From assembly GCF_021887715.1 (NCBI RefSeq), contig NZ_JAIQXX010000019.1:1-52006 (forward strand): DNA of 52,006 nt. Reading direction: 5' to 3'. Shown here piece after piece: positions 8,384-15,534 of this stretch; within the stretch, counting starts at the first letter, position 1, and every line of letters starts with the position of its first letter. A program made the translations under genes and the position numbers. The notes beneath the pieces are model-generated. The model saw only the letters and a program-made list of their open reading frames with translations. It did not search any database and was not told the DNA's origin. This stretch comes from Winogradskyella immobilis (lineage in GTDB: Bacteria; Bacteroidota; Bacteroidia; Flavobacteriales; Flavobacteriaceae).

Positions 8384-8824
8384 ATGGAAGAACAAAGACA
8401 AAAAAGTTGGTTTGCAAAAAATTGGGGATGGGTTTTAGGTGGAGGTTGTTTAACGTTAATAGTAGTTGTAGTTGTGGTTGTCGGTGGAATAATTTATAAA
8501 GTAACTGATACGATAAAAGAGTCAGAGCCTTTTACGCATGCTTATGCCGAAGCCATAGAAGATGAAAGAGTTATTGAATATTTAGGGACTCCGATTGAGA
8601 CGAATGGTATAGGAAACACAAGTTATAATTATTCTAACGGATCTACCACGGCAGAATTAACAATACCAATAAAAGGCCCTAAAGACGAAGGTAATATTGT
8701 GGTTAGTGCTGAAAAAATAAGTAATGAATGGGCTTACAAATTACTTTATGTAAAAATAGATGGGGAAATAGAAACGATTAATCTATTAGAAACAAACAAG
8801 GAAGAAGCATTAGACGATTTCTAA
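8384..8824 (+). CDS. Coa1-family single-pass membrane protein
   Basis: A 146-residue protein with a short cytoplasmic start (WFAKNWGWVLGGGC), one Val-rich TM helix (about 20-38) and an extracytoplasmic domain. That domain contains HAYAEAIEDERVIEYLGTPIE, TTAELTIPIKGPKDEGNIVVSAEK and WAYKLLYVKIDG, the pattern of the Coa1 (cytochrome c oxidase assembly factor 1-like) family. Bacterial members have no established role. It is the only plus-strand gene within the biotin region. Its end overlaps the end of the convergent bioA by 15 bp. Confidence 0.75.
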   Translation: MEEQRQKSWFAKNWGWVLGGGCLTLIVVVVVVVGGIIYKVTDTIKESEPFTHAYAEAIEDERVIEYLGTPIETNGIGNTSYNYSNGSTTAELTIPIKGPKDEGNIVVSAEKISNEWAYKLLYVKIDGEIETINLLETNKEEALDDF

Positions 8825-10087
8825 CGCCGCTTCAATTGTAGCATACACTTTTTCTAATTGTGCGTTTGTAATAACATAAGGCACTTGTATATAAATAGTA
8901 TTACCAAGTGGTCTTAAAAACACACCACGATCCATAAAGAATTTTAAAAGCTGATCTCTTAAACTTCCGTACCGTTGCATATTGGTATCTAGATCTAAAG
9001 CAAAAATAACTCCTAATTGTCGTGTAGATTTTACTTTAGGATGATTCTTAATTCGTATATTAAACACAGTATGTGATTCTGTAATTCGCTGAATATTATC
9101 TTGTGTCTCTTTAGAGGTTAAAAGCTCAATACTAGCAATTGCGGCAACACAAGCAATGGGATTACCTGAATACGTATGGCAATGAAAAAAGCCTTTAGCT
9201 ATATCATTACTTAAAAACGCATCGTAAATATTTTGCGAACAAGAAGTAATTGCCATAGGAACTAAACCAGCGGTTAAGGCTTTACTTAAACAAATAATAT
9301 CGGGTTTAGTATCTATATAATCTGAAGCAAAATGACGCCCTGTTTTTCCAAAACCAGTCATGACTTCGTCAGCAATAGTTAAGATGCTATTGGCTTTGCA
9401 AAATTTAAGAACTTCATTTAATCCATTAGCATCATGGATTTTCATTCCGGCAGCACCTTGTACTAAAGGTTCATAAATAAATCCTGCAACTTTACACTCT
9501 TCAGAAATCGACTTTAGTTTGCTTAAAATAACATCATGATTAGATCCATCAGGAACAGGAATCCGCTTTACTTCAATTAAAAGATCTTCAAATGGGCCAT
9601 TGTAAACAGATAAGCCAGAGACTCCCATTGCGCCAAAAGTATCTCCGTGAAAACCATTTTCAAAAGCAATAAATGTAGAACGTTTTTCATCGTTGTTAAA
9701 ATAGTATTGCAACGCCATTTTAATTGCAGCTTCGACAGCAGTAGAGCCATTGTCATTAAAGAAAATTTTAGCTTGACCTTCAGGTAAAATAGCAATTAAT
9801 TTTTCAGATAATTCAATAGCTGGTTGATGCGTGAAATCGCTAAACATCACCTGGTCTAATTGCTGCATTTGTTTATAGACTTTATTAATGATATAATCAT
9901 TACAATGCCCAAACATACAGGTATACCATGAAGCAATGGCGTCGATATATTCATTGCCATTTTCATCAGTTAATAGACAACCTTTGGCTTTTACAATAGC
10001 TAAACTATCAGGGTTGAGCTGATGCTGTTTTAATGGATGCCAAAGGTGTTTTTTATCGCGTTCTTGTAATGTCATATTTTCTGTCAT
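8810..10087 (-). CDS. bioA: adenosylmethionine-8-amino-7-oxononanoate aminotransferase BioA
   Basis: A PLP-dependent class III aminotransferase that makes 7,8-diaminopelargonate from 8-amino-7-oxononanoate using SAM. The opening ERDKKHLWHPLKQH and SWYTCMFGH are typical of BioA. NDNGSTAVEAAIKMA holds the PLP phosphate. D240 in IADEVMTGFGKTG and K269 in ICLSKALTAG are the cofactor aspartate and Schiff-base lysine. The length of 425 is normal. ATG at 10075 (MTLQERDKK) fits family N-termini at least as well as ATG at 10087. Only 7 bp separate the longer start from a palindromic repeat, so the leader has been remodelled by repeats. Confidence 0.97.
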   Translation of the reverse strand: MTENMTLQERDKKHLWHPLKQHQLNPDSLAIVKAKGCLLTDENGNEYIDAIASWYTCMFGHCNDYIINKVYKQMQQLDQVMFSDFTHQPAIELSEKLIAILPEGQAKIFFNDNGSTAVEAAIKMALQYYFNNDEKRSTFIAFENGFHGDTFGAMGVSGLSVYNGPFEDLLIEVKRIPVPDGSNHDVILSKLKSISEECKVAGFIYEPLVQGAAGMKIHDANGLNEVLKFCKANSILTIADEVMTGFGKTGRHFASDYIDTKPDIICLSKALTAGLVPMAITSCSQNIYDAFLSNDIAKGFFHCHTYSGNPIACVAAIASIELLTSKETQDNIQRITESHTVFNIRIKNHPKVKSTRQLGVIFALDLDTNMQRYGSLRDQLLKFFMDRGVFLRPLGNTIYIQVPYVITNAQLEKVYATIEAALEIV

Positions 10088-10094
10088 TTCTGCC

Positions 10095-10112
10095 TCTCGA
10101 CTTCGCTCGAGA
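10095..10112. repeat. TCTCGA palindrome immediately upstream of bioA
   Basis: TCTCGACTTCGCTCGAGA has a 6-bp perfect stem around CTTCGC. The same family is at 15419-15442 and 47932-47960. It lies in the bioA leader. Confidence 0.75.
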
Positions 10113-10156
10113 TAAACTACAGCAGGAATTTTTTAAGTATTACTTATAATCTTTTC

Positions 10157-10236
10157 CTTCAAGGTCTTTTTTTGACCTTGTAGGTATGGTCTATTTTCTT
10201 TTATATACCTACAAGGTTTTTAAAACCTTGCAGGAT
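10157..10236. repeat. intergenic palindromic repeat (ACCTTGTAGGT family), bioD-bioA gap
   Basis: The arms ACCTTGTAGGTAT (about 10175-10187) and ATACCTACAAGGT (10205-10217) are perfect complements. An additional AACCTTGCAGG half copy follows, and an AAGGTC/GACCTT pair precedes. It has the same multi-hairpin design as 4851-4937. Confidence 0.85.
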
Positions 10237-10250
10237 TTACCTTCTTCATG

Positions 10251-10276
10251 AGATTCCTGCGAAGGCAGGAATGACA
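10251..10276 (-). repeat. CCTGCGAAGGCAGG repeat cassette just after bioD
   Basis: The stem is ATTCCTGC-GAAG-GCAGGAAT, with flanks that on the minus strand read TGTCAT ... ATCT. It sits 6 bp past the bioD stop codon. It is the third repeat within the 194-bp gap that separates bioD from bioA. Confidence 0.8.
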
Positions 10277-10281
10277 ATCTT

Positions 10282-10893
10282 TCAATTCAAATTTTCTTTA
10301 AAAACTCTCGCATATTCCTTAATCACATTTTTATCAAAATAGGGCTCGTCATTTATTCTGCCAATAACTTCAACTCCAGTCATTTTTTTAATAATAGATT
10401 CTGTAGACTTATGTTCGTCACCACTGTAAATTAGAGCGATATCAAATCCTTTGTCTTTTAATGTGTTAATTGTTAAAAGTGTATGATTAATACTTCCTAA
10501 ATAATGCCGAGAAATGACTATAACTTTATCTTTTGGTTGTATAAGATCTAAAATAGTTTCAGAATTATTTAGTGGCACCATCAATCCGCCAGCTCCTTCG
10601 ACGATCAGATTGTTTTTGGTTTTTGGGCGCTTAAGTTGTTTTAAGTCTATGGTTAATCCATCAATTTCGGCTGCACCATGAGGACTCATAGGCGTTTTTA
10701 AAGCATAACTATTAGGATGAAAAATAGAAGCAGTATTTGAAATGAGGCGTTTAACCTTATGCGTATCGCTATTGTCTAATTCGCCAGCTTGAACAGGCTT
10801 CCAATAATCGGCTTTAAGCGCTTCTACTAAAATAGCTGAAGCTATTGTTTTTCCTACATCTGTTGAAATTCCAGTAACGAAATAGGTGTTCAT
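10282..10893 (-). CDS. bioD: dethiobiotin synthetase BioD
   Basis: An ATP-dependent carboxylase that closes the ureido ring of dethiobiotin from 7,8-diaminopelargonate and CO2. The P-loop is GISTDVGKT (8-16). K32 in YWKPVQAG and VEGAGGLMVPL (E99 onward) are the signature substrate and Mg-binding segments. At 203 residues it is a short but complete member. Its start overlaps the stop of the DUF2007-like gene (ATGA), so the two are translationally coupled in the bioF operon. Confidence 0.96.
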   Translation of the reverse strand: MNTYFVTGISTDVGKTIASAILVEALKADYWKPVQAGELDNSDTHKVKRLISNTASIFHPNSYALKTPMSPHGAAEIDGLTIDLKQLKRPKTKNNLIVEGAGGLMVPLNNSETILDLIQPKDKVIVISRHYLGSINHTLLTINTLKDKGFDIALIYSGDEHKSTESIIKKMTGVEVIGRINDEPYFDKNVIKEYARVFKENLN

Positions 10894-11270
10894 TTAAAAA
10901 CAGTTTTACAATCATTACAGATGTGTTTACTTTTTTCAAAAAAAGGAAACAACATATATAGTATATTTTTTTGATTTGGAGGCGCCATTAAAATATGAGT
11001 TGAATTGCATTTTGGACAATGAATATCATTACCGTTTTCATCTTTACGATAGCTCCTTATCCTATTATATATTTCAGTGGCTTTCTTTAGATCATCATTA
11101 TGAACAAATAACTTAACACCACCAATAGCTTGACTTAGTAAAGGATCAGCATCAATAGTTTTTTCGTCTGCTAAAAATGTTCTGATATCTTCAGACTCTA
11201 ATTTAGATTTTATAACCTGTGCTTCTGTTGAGTATTCAAAAACAGCGAGTTTAGAAAAACTATCTTTCAT
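10890..11270 (-). CDS. DUF2007-like protein with C-terminal zinc ribbon
   Basis: A 126-residue cytoplasmic protein. The N-terminal part (about 5-70) has the DUF2007 pattern (AVFEYSTEAQVIKSKLESEDIRTFLADE ... GGVKLFVHNDDLKKATEI). The C-terminal part has two CxxC pairs, CPKC (about 85-88) and CNDC (about 118-121), making a rubredoxin-like zinc ribbon. It lies between bioF and bioD, overlapping bioD by 4 bp, which implies co-expression. A role in biotin synthesis is not known. DUF2007 proteins are described only as putative signal-transducing proteins. Confidence 0.78.
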   Translation of the reverse strand: MKDSFSKLAVFEYSTEAQVIKSKLESEDIRTFLADEKTIDADPLLSQAIGGVKLFVHNDDLKKATEIYNRIRSYRKDENGNDIHCPKCNSTHILMAPPNQKNILYMLFPFFEKSKHICNDCKTVFK

Positions 11271-11289
11271 CTATAAATTAAATTTTGTG

Positions 11290-12423
11290 CTACACAAAGG
11301 TAGCTAACAAGCTTAAGACTTCCGAAATTTCTTTTTCAGAATTATAACTGTGTAAGCAAAACCGTAACCGCTCATCTCCAATAGATACTGTTGGTGATAA
11401 AATAGGCTTTACATTAAATCCTTTATTTTGAAGTTGATGTGCTATAGATTTTACTTCAGTATTACCCGAAATAATACAACAATGGATGGCAGAATTACTT
11501 GTTATAAATTTAGCTTGAAGCTGAAGTCTTTTTACTTCGGCATTGAAAAATGCAATATTACTATGAAGTTTACTTACTTCTTTTAAAGAATCAGAAACCA
11601 ATTTATTATAAGCCATCTGTATGGTTGCTACAGAATGTGGCGGAAGTGCAGTTGTGTAGATTAATGACCTAGAAAAATTAATCAGATAATCTTTTAAATC
11701 TTGAGAGCCTAATATAGCAGCACCATGGCAACCTAACGCTTTACCAAAAGTTACAATTCTAGCAAAAACTTCATTCTCTAGTTGCATTTGTTGTACTAAT
11801 CCATAATCAAAGATGCCAAGAGCATGGGCTTCATCTATAATGAGGTTTGCACTATAATCTTTGCATAATTTTGATAGCTCTTCTAAACCTGGAGAATCAC
11901 CATCCATAGAAAACACAGATTCAGTGACAATATAGATTTCTATATTGTCATGCTGAACTCGTTTCAGCATCTCTTTCAAGTTGCTTAAGTCATTATGCTT
12001 AAACTTATATGATTTTGCATGACTAAGTAATATGCCATCACGTATAGAGGCATGCGAAAATTCATCGTATAAAATAATATCTCCGCGTTGAGGTACAGAT
12101 GAAAAAAAACCAATATTAGCATCGTAACCCGAATTAAAAACCAAAGCGCTTTCGCAATGATGCGTCTTGCTAAGTGTCGTTTCTAATTGCTCATGTAATT
12201 GATGATTACCAGATAAAAGACGAGAACCTGTAGCGCCATTTTGAGTGTTATTCTGAGATTTTAGCTGGTTATAAGTAGCATTAAAAATAGTTTCAGATTT
12301 AGAAAACCCTAAATAATCGTTAGATGAAAAGTCGATTAGAGTATCAGACGTACTTAACTGCCTAAAAGCATTGTTAACTTTACGATCTTCTAATTTTTTA
12401 TGGAGCTTTTTTGGTAGCATCAA
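11290..12423 (-). CDS. bioF: 8-amino-7-oxononanoate synthase BioF
   Basis: A PLP enzyme that condenses pimeloyl thioester with alanine, the first committed step of ring assembly. NDYLGF (35-40), GSRLLSGN (66-73), the IIDEAHALG motif (D197, H200) and the Schiff-base lysine K228 in VTFGKALG are present. The length of 377 is typical. Residues 151-160 (EMLKRVQHDN) are encoded by a palindromic repeat element, in the surface loop just before IVTESVFSMDGD. The start codon overlaps the stop of the preceding paralog-B gene (ATGA). Confidence 0.96.
   Translation of the reverse strand: MMLPKKLHKKLEDRKVNNAFRQLSTSDTLIDFSSNDYLGFSKSETIFNATYNQLKSQNNTQNGATGSRLLSGNHQLHEQLETTLSKTHHCESALVFNSGYDANIGFFSSVPQRGDIILYDEFSHASIRDGILLSHAKSYKFKHNDLSNLKEMLKRVQHDNIEIYIVTESVFSMDGDSPGLEELSKLCKDYSANLIIDEAHALGIFDYGLVQQMQLENEVFARIVTFGKALGCHGAAILGSQDLKDYLINFSRSLIYTTALPPHSVATIQMAYNKLVSDSLKEVSKLHSNIAFFNAEVKRLQLQAKFITSNSAIHCCIISGNTEVKSIAHQLQNKGFNVKPILSPTVSIGDERLRFCLHSYNSEKEISEVLSLLATFV
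11945..11973 (-). repeat. repeat cassette inside the bioF reading frame
   Basis: ATGCTGAA-ACTCG-TTTCAGCAT stem, with GTCAT and ATCTC at the ends on the plus strand. It is the same element type as 17511-17540 (GTCATTCTAAACTTGTTTCA). In bioF it encodes EMLKRVQHDN in frame. Confidence 0.82.
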
Positions 12424-12953
12424 TCTATGTAAACGATTTCACCTGTTAATCTATATTCATCTTTATCTATCCATTTATGATAGCCCTTTTGTCTTGCGTC
12501 TAACAAATCAATTTTTAATTTTTCAGCAAAGAAAAAAGCTTTTTCGATAACTTCATCAAAGTTATCAAAAACAAACAAATTGATGATTTCATTTTTGTTA
12601 TGCCATAAATTTACTTCATAACCATTCTCCGTTTTAAAAACTGATATATATTCTAGTTCTTTTAAATCTTTCCATCTTTTTCGAAATGTAAAAGGGCCGA
12701 TACTCATTTCGTGTTTAATTTTAAGATAACTAAAATTTAGATGTATTGCTTTTGTAGTTAAACCAGGCATTATCATATATTTAAATACAAAAAAGCCTAG
12801 AATAATAAGATAAAGAATAGTTGATGATTTATCTTCATTTTCAGTGAAGAAATAATAACAAAGCGCAAAGTAAACGGTTAATATAAATGCAATGAGTATG
12901 CTTATTCCAATTGTAGTTTTGGGCTCTCTTATGGTAAATTCTTTTTCAATCAT
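12420..12953 (-). CDS. small membrane protein with PH-like soluble domain (paralog B)
   Basis: A 177-residue protein with two TM helices (about 14-35 and 44-62), then a soluble domain with KRWKDLKELEYISVFKT, DNFDEVIEKAFFFAEKLKIDLLDA and HKWIDKDEY. It is paralogous to the protein at 4341-4829 (shared EYxSVFKT and D-LDA motifs and similar spacing). It is the first gene of the bioF-DUF2007-bioD operon and overlaps bioF by 4 bp. A TATCTTTG promoter core ends 5 bp before the ATG, so its message is likely leaderless or nearly so. The function is unknown. Confidence 0.78.
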   Translation of the reverse strand: MIEKEFTIREPKTTIGISILIAFILTVYFALCYYFFTENEDKSSTILYLIILGFFVFKYMIMPGLTTKAIHLNFSYLKIKHEMSIGPFTFRKRWKDLKELEYISVFKTENGYEVNLWHNKNEIINLFVFDNFDEVIEKAFFFAEKLKIDLLDARQKGYHKWIDKDEYRLTGEIVYID

Positions 12954-12958
12954 CTTAA

Positions 12959-12966
12959 CAAAGATA
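12959..12966 (-). promoter_or_regulatory. predicted promoter core of the paralog B-bioF-bioD operon
   Basis: The minus strand reads TATCTTTG, an exact match to TAnnTTTG, ending 5 bp before the start codon at 12953. The transcript would start at or next to the ATG. No good -33 element was seen. Confidence 0.5.
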
Positions 12967-13017
12967 CCTATTATTGAATTGAAATCTCGATAATAGAAAT
13001 AACCTTTTTAATAAAAA

Positions 13018-13069
13018 ATTATTGTTTTTCGATAATTTTATTATATATTTGTTATCGTTAAACAATAAT
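13018..13069 (+). promoter_or_regulatory. promoter overlapped by a long inverted repeat (putative operator)
   Basis: The -33 ATTG at 13021-13024 and TATATTTG at 13044-13051 are separated by 19 bp, the standard Bacteroidota spacing. ATTATTGTTTTTCGATAA (13018-13035) and TTATCGTTAAACAATAAT (13052-13069) form an inverted repeat matching at 16 of 18 positions, with the -7 box in the spacer. A further CGATAAT lies at 12988-12994. A dimeric repressor bound here would block the promoter of the 13085-15390 gene set. The small HTH protein encoded at 15181 is the obvious candidate (inference). Confidence 0.55.
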
Positions 13070-13084
13070 TATTAGATCACAATC

Positions 13085-13516
13085 ATGAAAACGACAGTAA
13101 ATTTAAAAAAGCAATTTAACTATGTGTTAGCAGTTTTTTTAGCATTGAATATATGCTCAAAATTAATGGCTCAAGAAAAAAAAGCAGTAGATCTAAAAGA
13201 TTTTAAAATAATTATTGAACATACTGAAGATGGGATTAAAATGCAAGGTGTGGAAGGCAGTGCATGGATATATTTATCATTTGACCTTAATAATGATCGT
13301 TCCCAAGCTGTTGATGAATATGGAGCAATAATATTAGAAGAAGCATCTTCTGTGAAAGATAAAAATCTTGCCGATTTTTTGTTTACTGTAACTAGGACAG
13401 AAGATGGACTTAAGCTGAAAGGTTTAGAAGGTACTGCTTGGACAGACCTTAGTTTTTCTCTTGGTAAAAACCATAAGCAAGCCATTGATCAAAATGGAAT
13501 GACTTCACTAAATTAA
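13085..13516 (+). CDS. secreted protein with two internal 45-residue repeats
   Basis: A 143-residue protein. Residues 1-29 form a signal peptide ending LMAQ. Two homologous units follow: FKIIIEHTEDGIKMQGVEGS (about 40 on) ending QAVDEYGAI, and FLFTVTRTEDGLKLKGLEGT (about 94 on) ending QAIDQNGM. Each contains EG-AW--LSF. Similar short repeat proteins occur in Flavobacteriia, but I know no function. It is the first gene after the operator-like promoter. It ends 20 bp before the first DUF2975-type gene, so it is probably co-transcribed with the membrane proteins and regulator. Confidence 0.75.
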   Translation: MKTTVNLKKQFNYVLAVFLALNICSKLMAQEKKAVDLKDFKIIIEHTEDGIKMQGVEGSAWIYLSFDLNNDRSQAVDEYGAIILEEASSVKDKNLADFLFTVTRTEDGLKLKGLEGTAWTDLSFSLGKNHKQAIDQNGMTSLN

Positions 13517-13536
13517 AATAATCATCTTTTATCGCC

Positions 13537-14142
13537 ATGAAAACCATCAAGCTTTTAAAAATCTTAATCACTATCATTTTTTGGGGAATGATAGTTTTAC
13601 TCGGATTAGGGATTATATGCTTTATATTACTACTATTTTTTGAGGATTTATTTCCACCATTTTTACAAGGTTTCAATATGCTTTTTAATGATAGATTTCC
13701 TTGGCAAGTATGGATTGGTCCAATTGCATCAGTTATAGCTTTTGTACTTTTTATACTAGCAATTAATTATTTAAGAAAGTGCATTGCTCCAATACAAGAA
13801 CAACGTTTTTATTCTGAAGAGGTGATTTCTAATTTAAAAAAATCGGGACGTTTATTCATCATTATTGCTTTGGGTACAAGCTTCATAAGAATAGTAGGCG
13901 TGTTTATGATTAAAAATTTAACCAATAGGTTGGCATATGGAGGAAATTTAGGAGGTCAGATTGGTGTTACTAATTTAATGCAGACAACGGATTCTAGTGT
14001 TTGGAGTTATTTGGGCGCTATATTATCTGCTATTGGAGGAACCAATTTCTTTCTATTAATTATAGGCCTCTTTTTATTAGTGTTTAGCAGTGTTTTTAAA
14101 GAAGGGCAATTGCTTAAAGAAGAAAACGATTTAACGATATAA
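13537..14142 (+). CDS. DUF2975-type four-TM membrane protein 1
   Basis: A 201-residue integral membrane protein with TM segments at about 8-32, 54-76, 98-118 and 153-180. The loop between TM2 and TM3 carries CIAPIQEQRFYSEEVISNLKKSGRL, the pattern of DUF2975 proteins (an F-xE---LKK-GRLF motif before TM3). The last residues are EENDLTI. It is the first of three related genes separated by only 4-5 bp. DUF2975 genes are commonly paired with a small HTH gene, as here. The function is unknown. Confidence 0.82.
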   Translation: MKTIKLLKILITIIFWGMIVLLGLGIICFILLLFFEDLFPPFLQGFNMLFNDRFPWQVWIGPIASVIAFVLFILAINYLRKCIAPIQEQRFYSEEVISNLKKSGRLFIIIALGTSFIRIVGVFMIKNLTNRLAYGGNLGGQIGVTNLMQTTDSSVWSYLGAILSAIGGTNFFLLIIGLFLLVFSSVFKEGQLLKEENDLTI

Positions 14143-14147
14143 TTGAA

Positions 14148-14642
14148 ATGAATAAAAGAAATCTAAAATATCAGCAAATCATAGTGCTTTTATTTATAGC
14201 AGGAATACTTTATTATGGCTGGTTATATTACCATCCTTGGATAACAGCACTTATTAAAGGAAGTTTTATAGATAAAGATTTTAATGAGATGAGTTATAAT
14301 ATTATAAAAAGTGAATCAGGATTTTATATGCGATTCTTTTGGCAAACGCTTCGTTTTCTGTCACTGTCATTGTTATTGGTAGGGATGTTTAAATATTTTA
14401 ATCTGATTCAAGAATTCGAAAAAAAATGCTTATTTACAGAAATGAATTATAAAGCATTAATGAAGTGTGGGAATTTATTTATGATGTATAGCGCAATCAT
14501 ATTCATGATTAGGTTATTTGATCCAGGTAAAAATATAATCGGTTTCGGTCTAACTGTTTTTATAGGTTCTACATTATTAACATTTGGAGAAGTGTTTAAA
14601 CGCGCGTATCTCAATAAAAAAGAAAACGATTTAACAATATAA
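14148..14642 (+). CDS. DUF2975-type four-TM membrane protein 2
   Basis: A 164-residue paralog of its neighbours with TM helices at about 10-28, 65-84, 108-123 and 128-148. The central motif is EFEKKCLFTEMNYKALMKCGNLF, equivalent to the F-E---LKK-GRLF segment of protein 1. The C-terminus is KKENDLTI, identical in its last six residues to proteins 1 and 3, although the rest of the sequences differ strongly. The start lies 5 bp after the previous stop. Confidence 0.8.
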   Translation: MNKRNLKYQQIIVLLFIAGILYYGWLYYHPWITALIKGSFIDKDFNEMSYNIIKSESGFYMRFFWQTLRFLSLSLLLVGMFKYFNLIQEFEKKCLFTEMNYKALMKCGNLFMMYSAIIFMIRLFDPGKNIIGFGLTVFIGSTLLTFGEVFKRAYLNKKENDLTI

Positions 14643-14646
14643 AAGT

Positions 14647-15177
14647 ATGATTATGAAAATGTTTGGTAATAAATCTATAGCATCAATACTATATAGGGTG
14701 TTCTTAACTATGTCAATACTTTTAATGCTCGTTACTATTTACAGGGTAACAAATATGCTTGTCGGAGAAGATTTACAGTATTCTGAAGATGGAAAATATA
14801 TAGTACAAAAGTTTAGTGATGGTTTAGTTTATACAGAGCCAGATAACTATAACGAATTAAGAAAAAGAGGATTATTTAATATAGGTTATTTGAGTTTATA
14901 CCTTTTTATAGTTTCGTTAATATTCAAAAGCGTAAGTGCAGAAAGTGTTTTTTCAAGGAAAGTCATTACCATATTACGAATATTTGCAATAGTTAATTTT
15001 GTACCATTTTTATATGCTTTAATCTATAATATTACCACTTGGAGAGAAAGCTGGTTTTTTGAAGATGTATTGTATAGTAATTTGGCTTTTGTTTTAGCTG
15101 GTCTTTCCACATTGATTATAACAGCAGTATTTAAAAAAGGTTTAAAAGTGCAACGAGAAAACGACCTAACCATCTAA
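14647..15177 (+). CDS. DUF2975-like four-TM membrane protein 3
   Basis: A 176-residue membrane protein with TM helices at about 14-30, 75-93, 105-125 and 144-163. The loop between TM1 and TM2 (about 32-70) is longer and polar. The central motif is reduced to VFSRKVITILRIFA. It keeps the C-terminal RENDLTI. It is the most divergent of the three and may have changed role. It ends 3 bp before the HTH gene. ATG at 14653 is an alternative start. Confidence 0.72.
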   Translation: MIMKMFGNKSIASILYRVFLTMSILLMLVTIYRVTNMLVGEDLQYSEDGKYIVQKFSDGLVYTEPDNYNELRKRGLFNIGYLSLYLFIVSLIFKSVSAESVFSRKVITILRIFAIVNFVPFLYALIYNITTWRESWFFEDVLYSNLAFVLAGLSTLIITAVFKKGLKVQRENDLTI

Positions 15178-15180
15178 GCT

Positions 15181-15390
15181 ATGTCAATAATCGTAAATTT
15201 AGATGTGATGCTTGCCAAACGTAAAATGAAAAGCAAAGATTTGGCAGAGATTATTGGTATTACTACGGCTAATCTATCTATCTTAAAATCCGGGAAAGCC
15301 AAAGCCATTCGGTTTTCTACCTTAGAAGCCATTTGTAAAGCACTCGATTGTCAACCTAGTGATATTTTAGAATATATAGACGATGAGTAA
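15181..15390 (+). CDS. small Cro/C1-type HTH regulator (YozG-like)
   Basis: A 69-residue DNA-binding protein consisting of a single helix-turn-helix. SKDLAEIIGITTANLSILKSGKAKAIRFSTLEAICKALDCQPSDIL covers the five-helix Cro/C1 fold, with an acidic tail (EYIDDE). Its length matches the small XRE regulators usually encoded next to DUF2975 membrane proteins. As last gene of the operon it probably controls the upstream promoter at 13018-13069, whose inverted repeat would suit a dimer (inference). Confidence 0.9.
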   Translation: MSIIVNLDVMLAKRKMKSKDLAEIIGITTANLSILKSGKAKAIRFSTLEAICKALDCQPSDILEYIDDE

Positions 15391-15418
15391 TTATCATCTT
15401 TCAGTTTAAGTGTTTTCT

Positions 15419-15442
15419 GTCGTATCGAGCGCAGTCGAGATA
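15419..15442. repeat. TCGA-type repeat cassette downstream of the HTH gene
   Basis: A TGTC start is followed by ATCGAGCGCAGTCGAGAT, a hairpin-forming member of the family seen at 10095 and 47932. The remaining sequence of the 15391-15534 gap shows nothing else certain; a weak TATCTTAG promoter-like core lies at 15507-15514. Confidence 0.75.
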
Positions 15443-15534
15443 AAAAAAATACTTCGAGAACATTTTTTTGATATAACTTCACAACAGACTAATACCCTAA
15501 AAATACTATCTTAGTTGCTCAAAAATTCAAGATC

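Noticed and set aside
13171..13485. 104-residue minus-strand frame
   Set aside because: Antisense to the secreted two-repeat protein; its repeat-like look is inherited from the sense strand.
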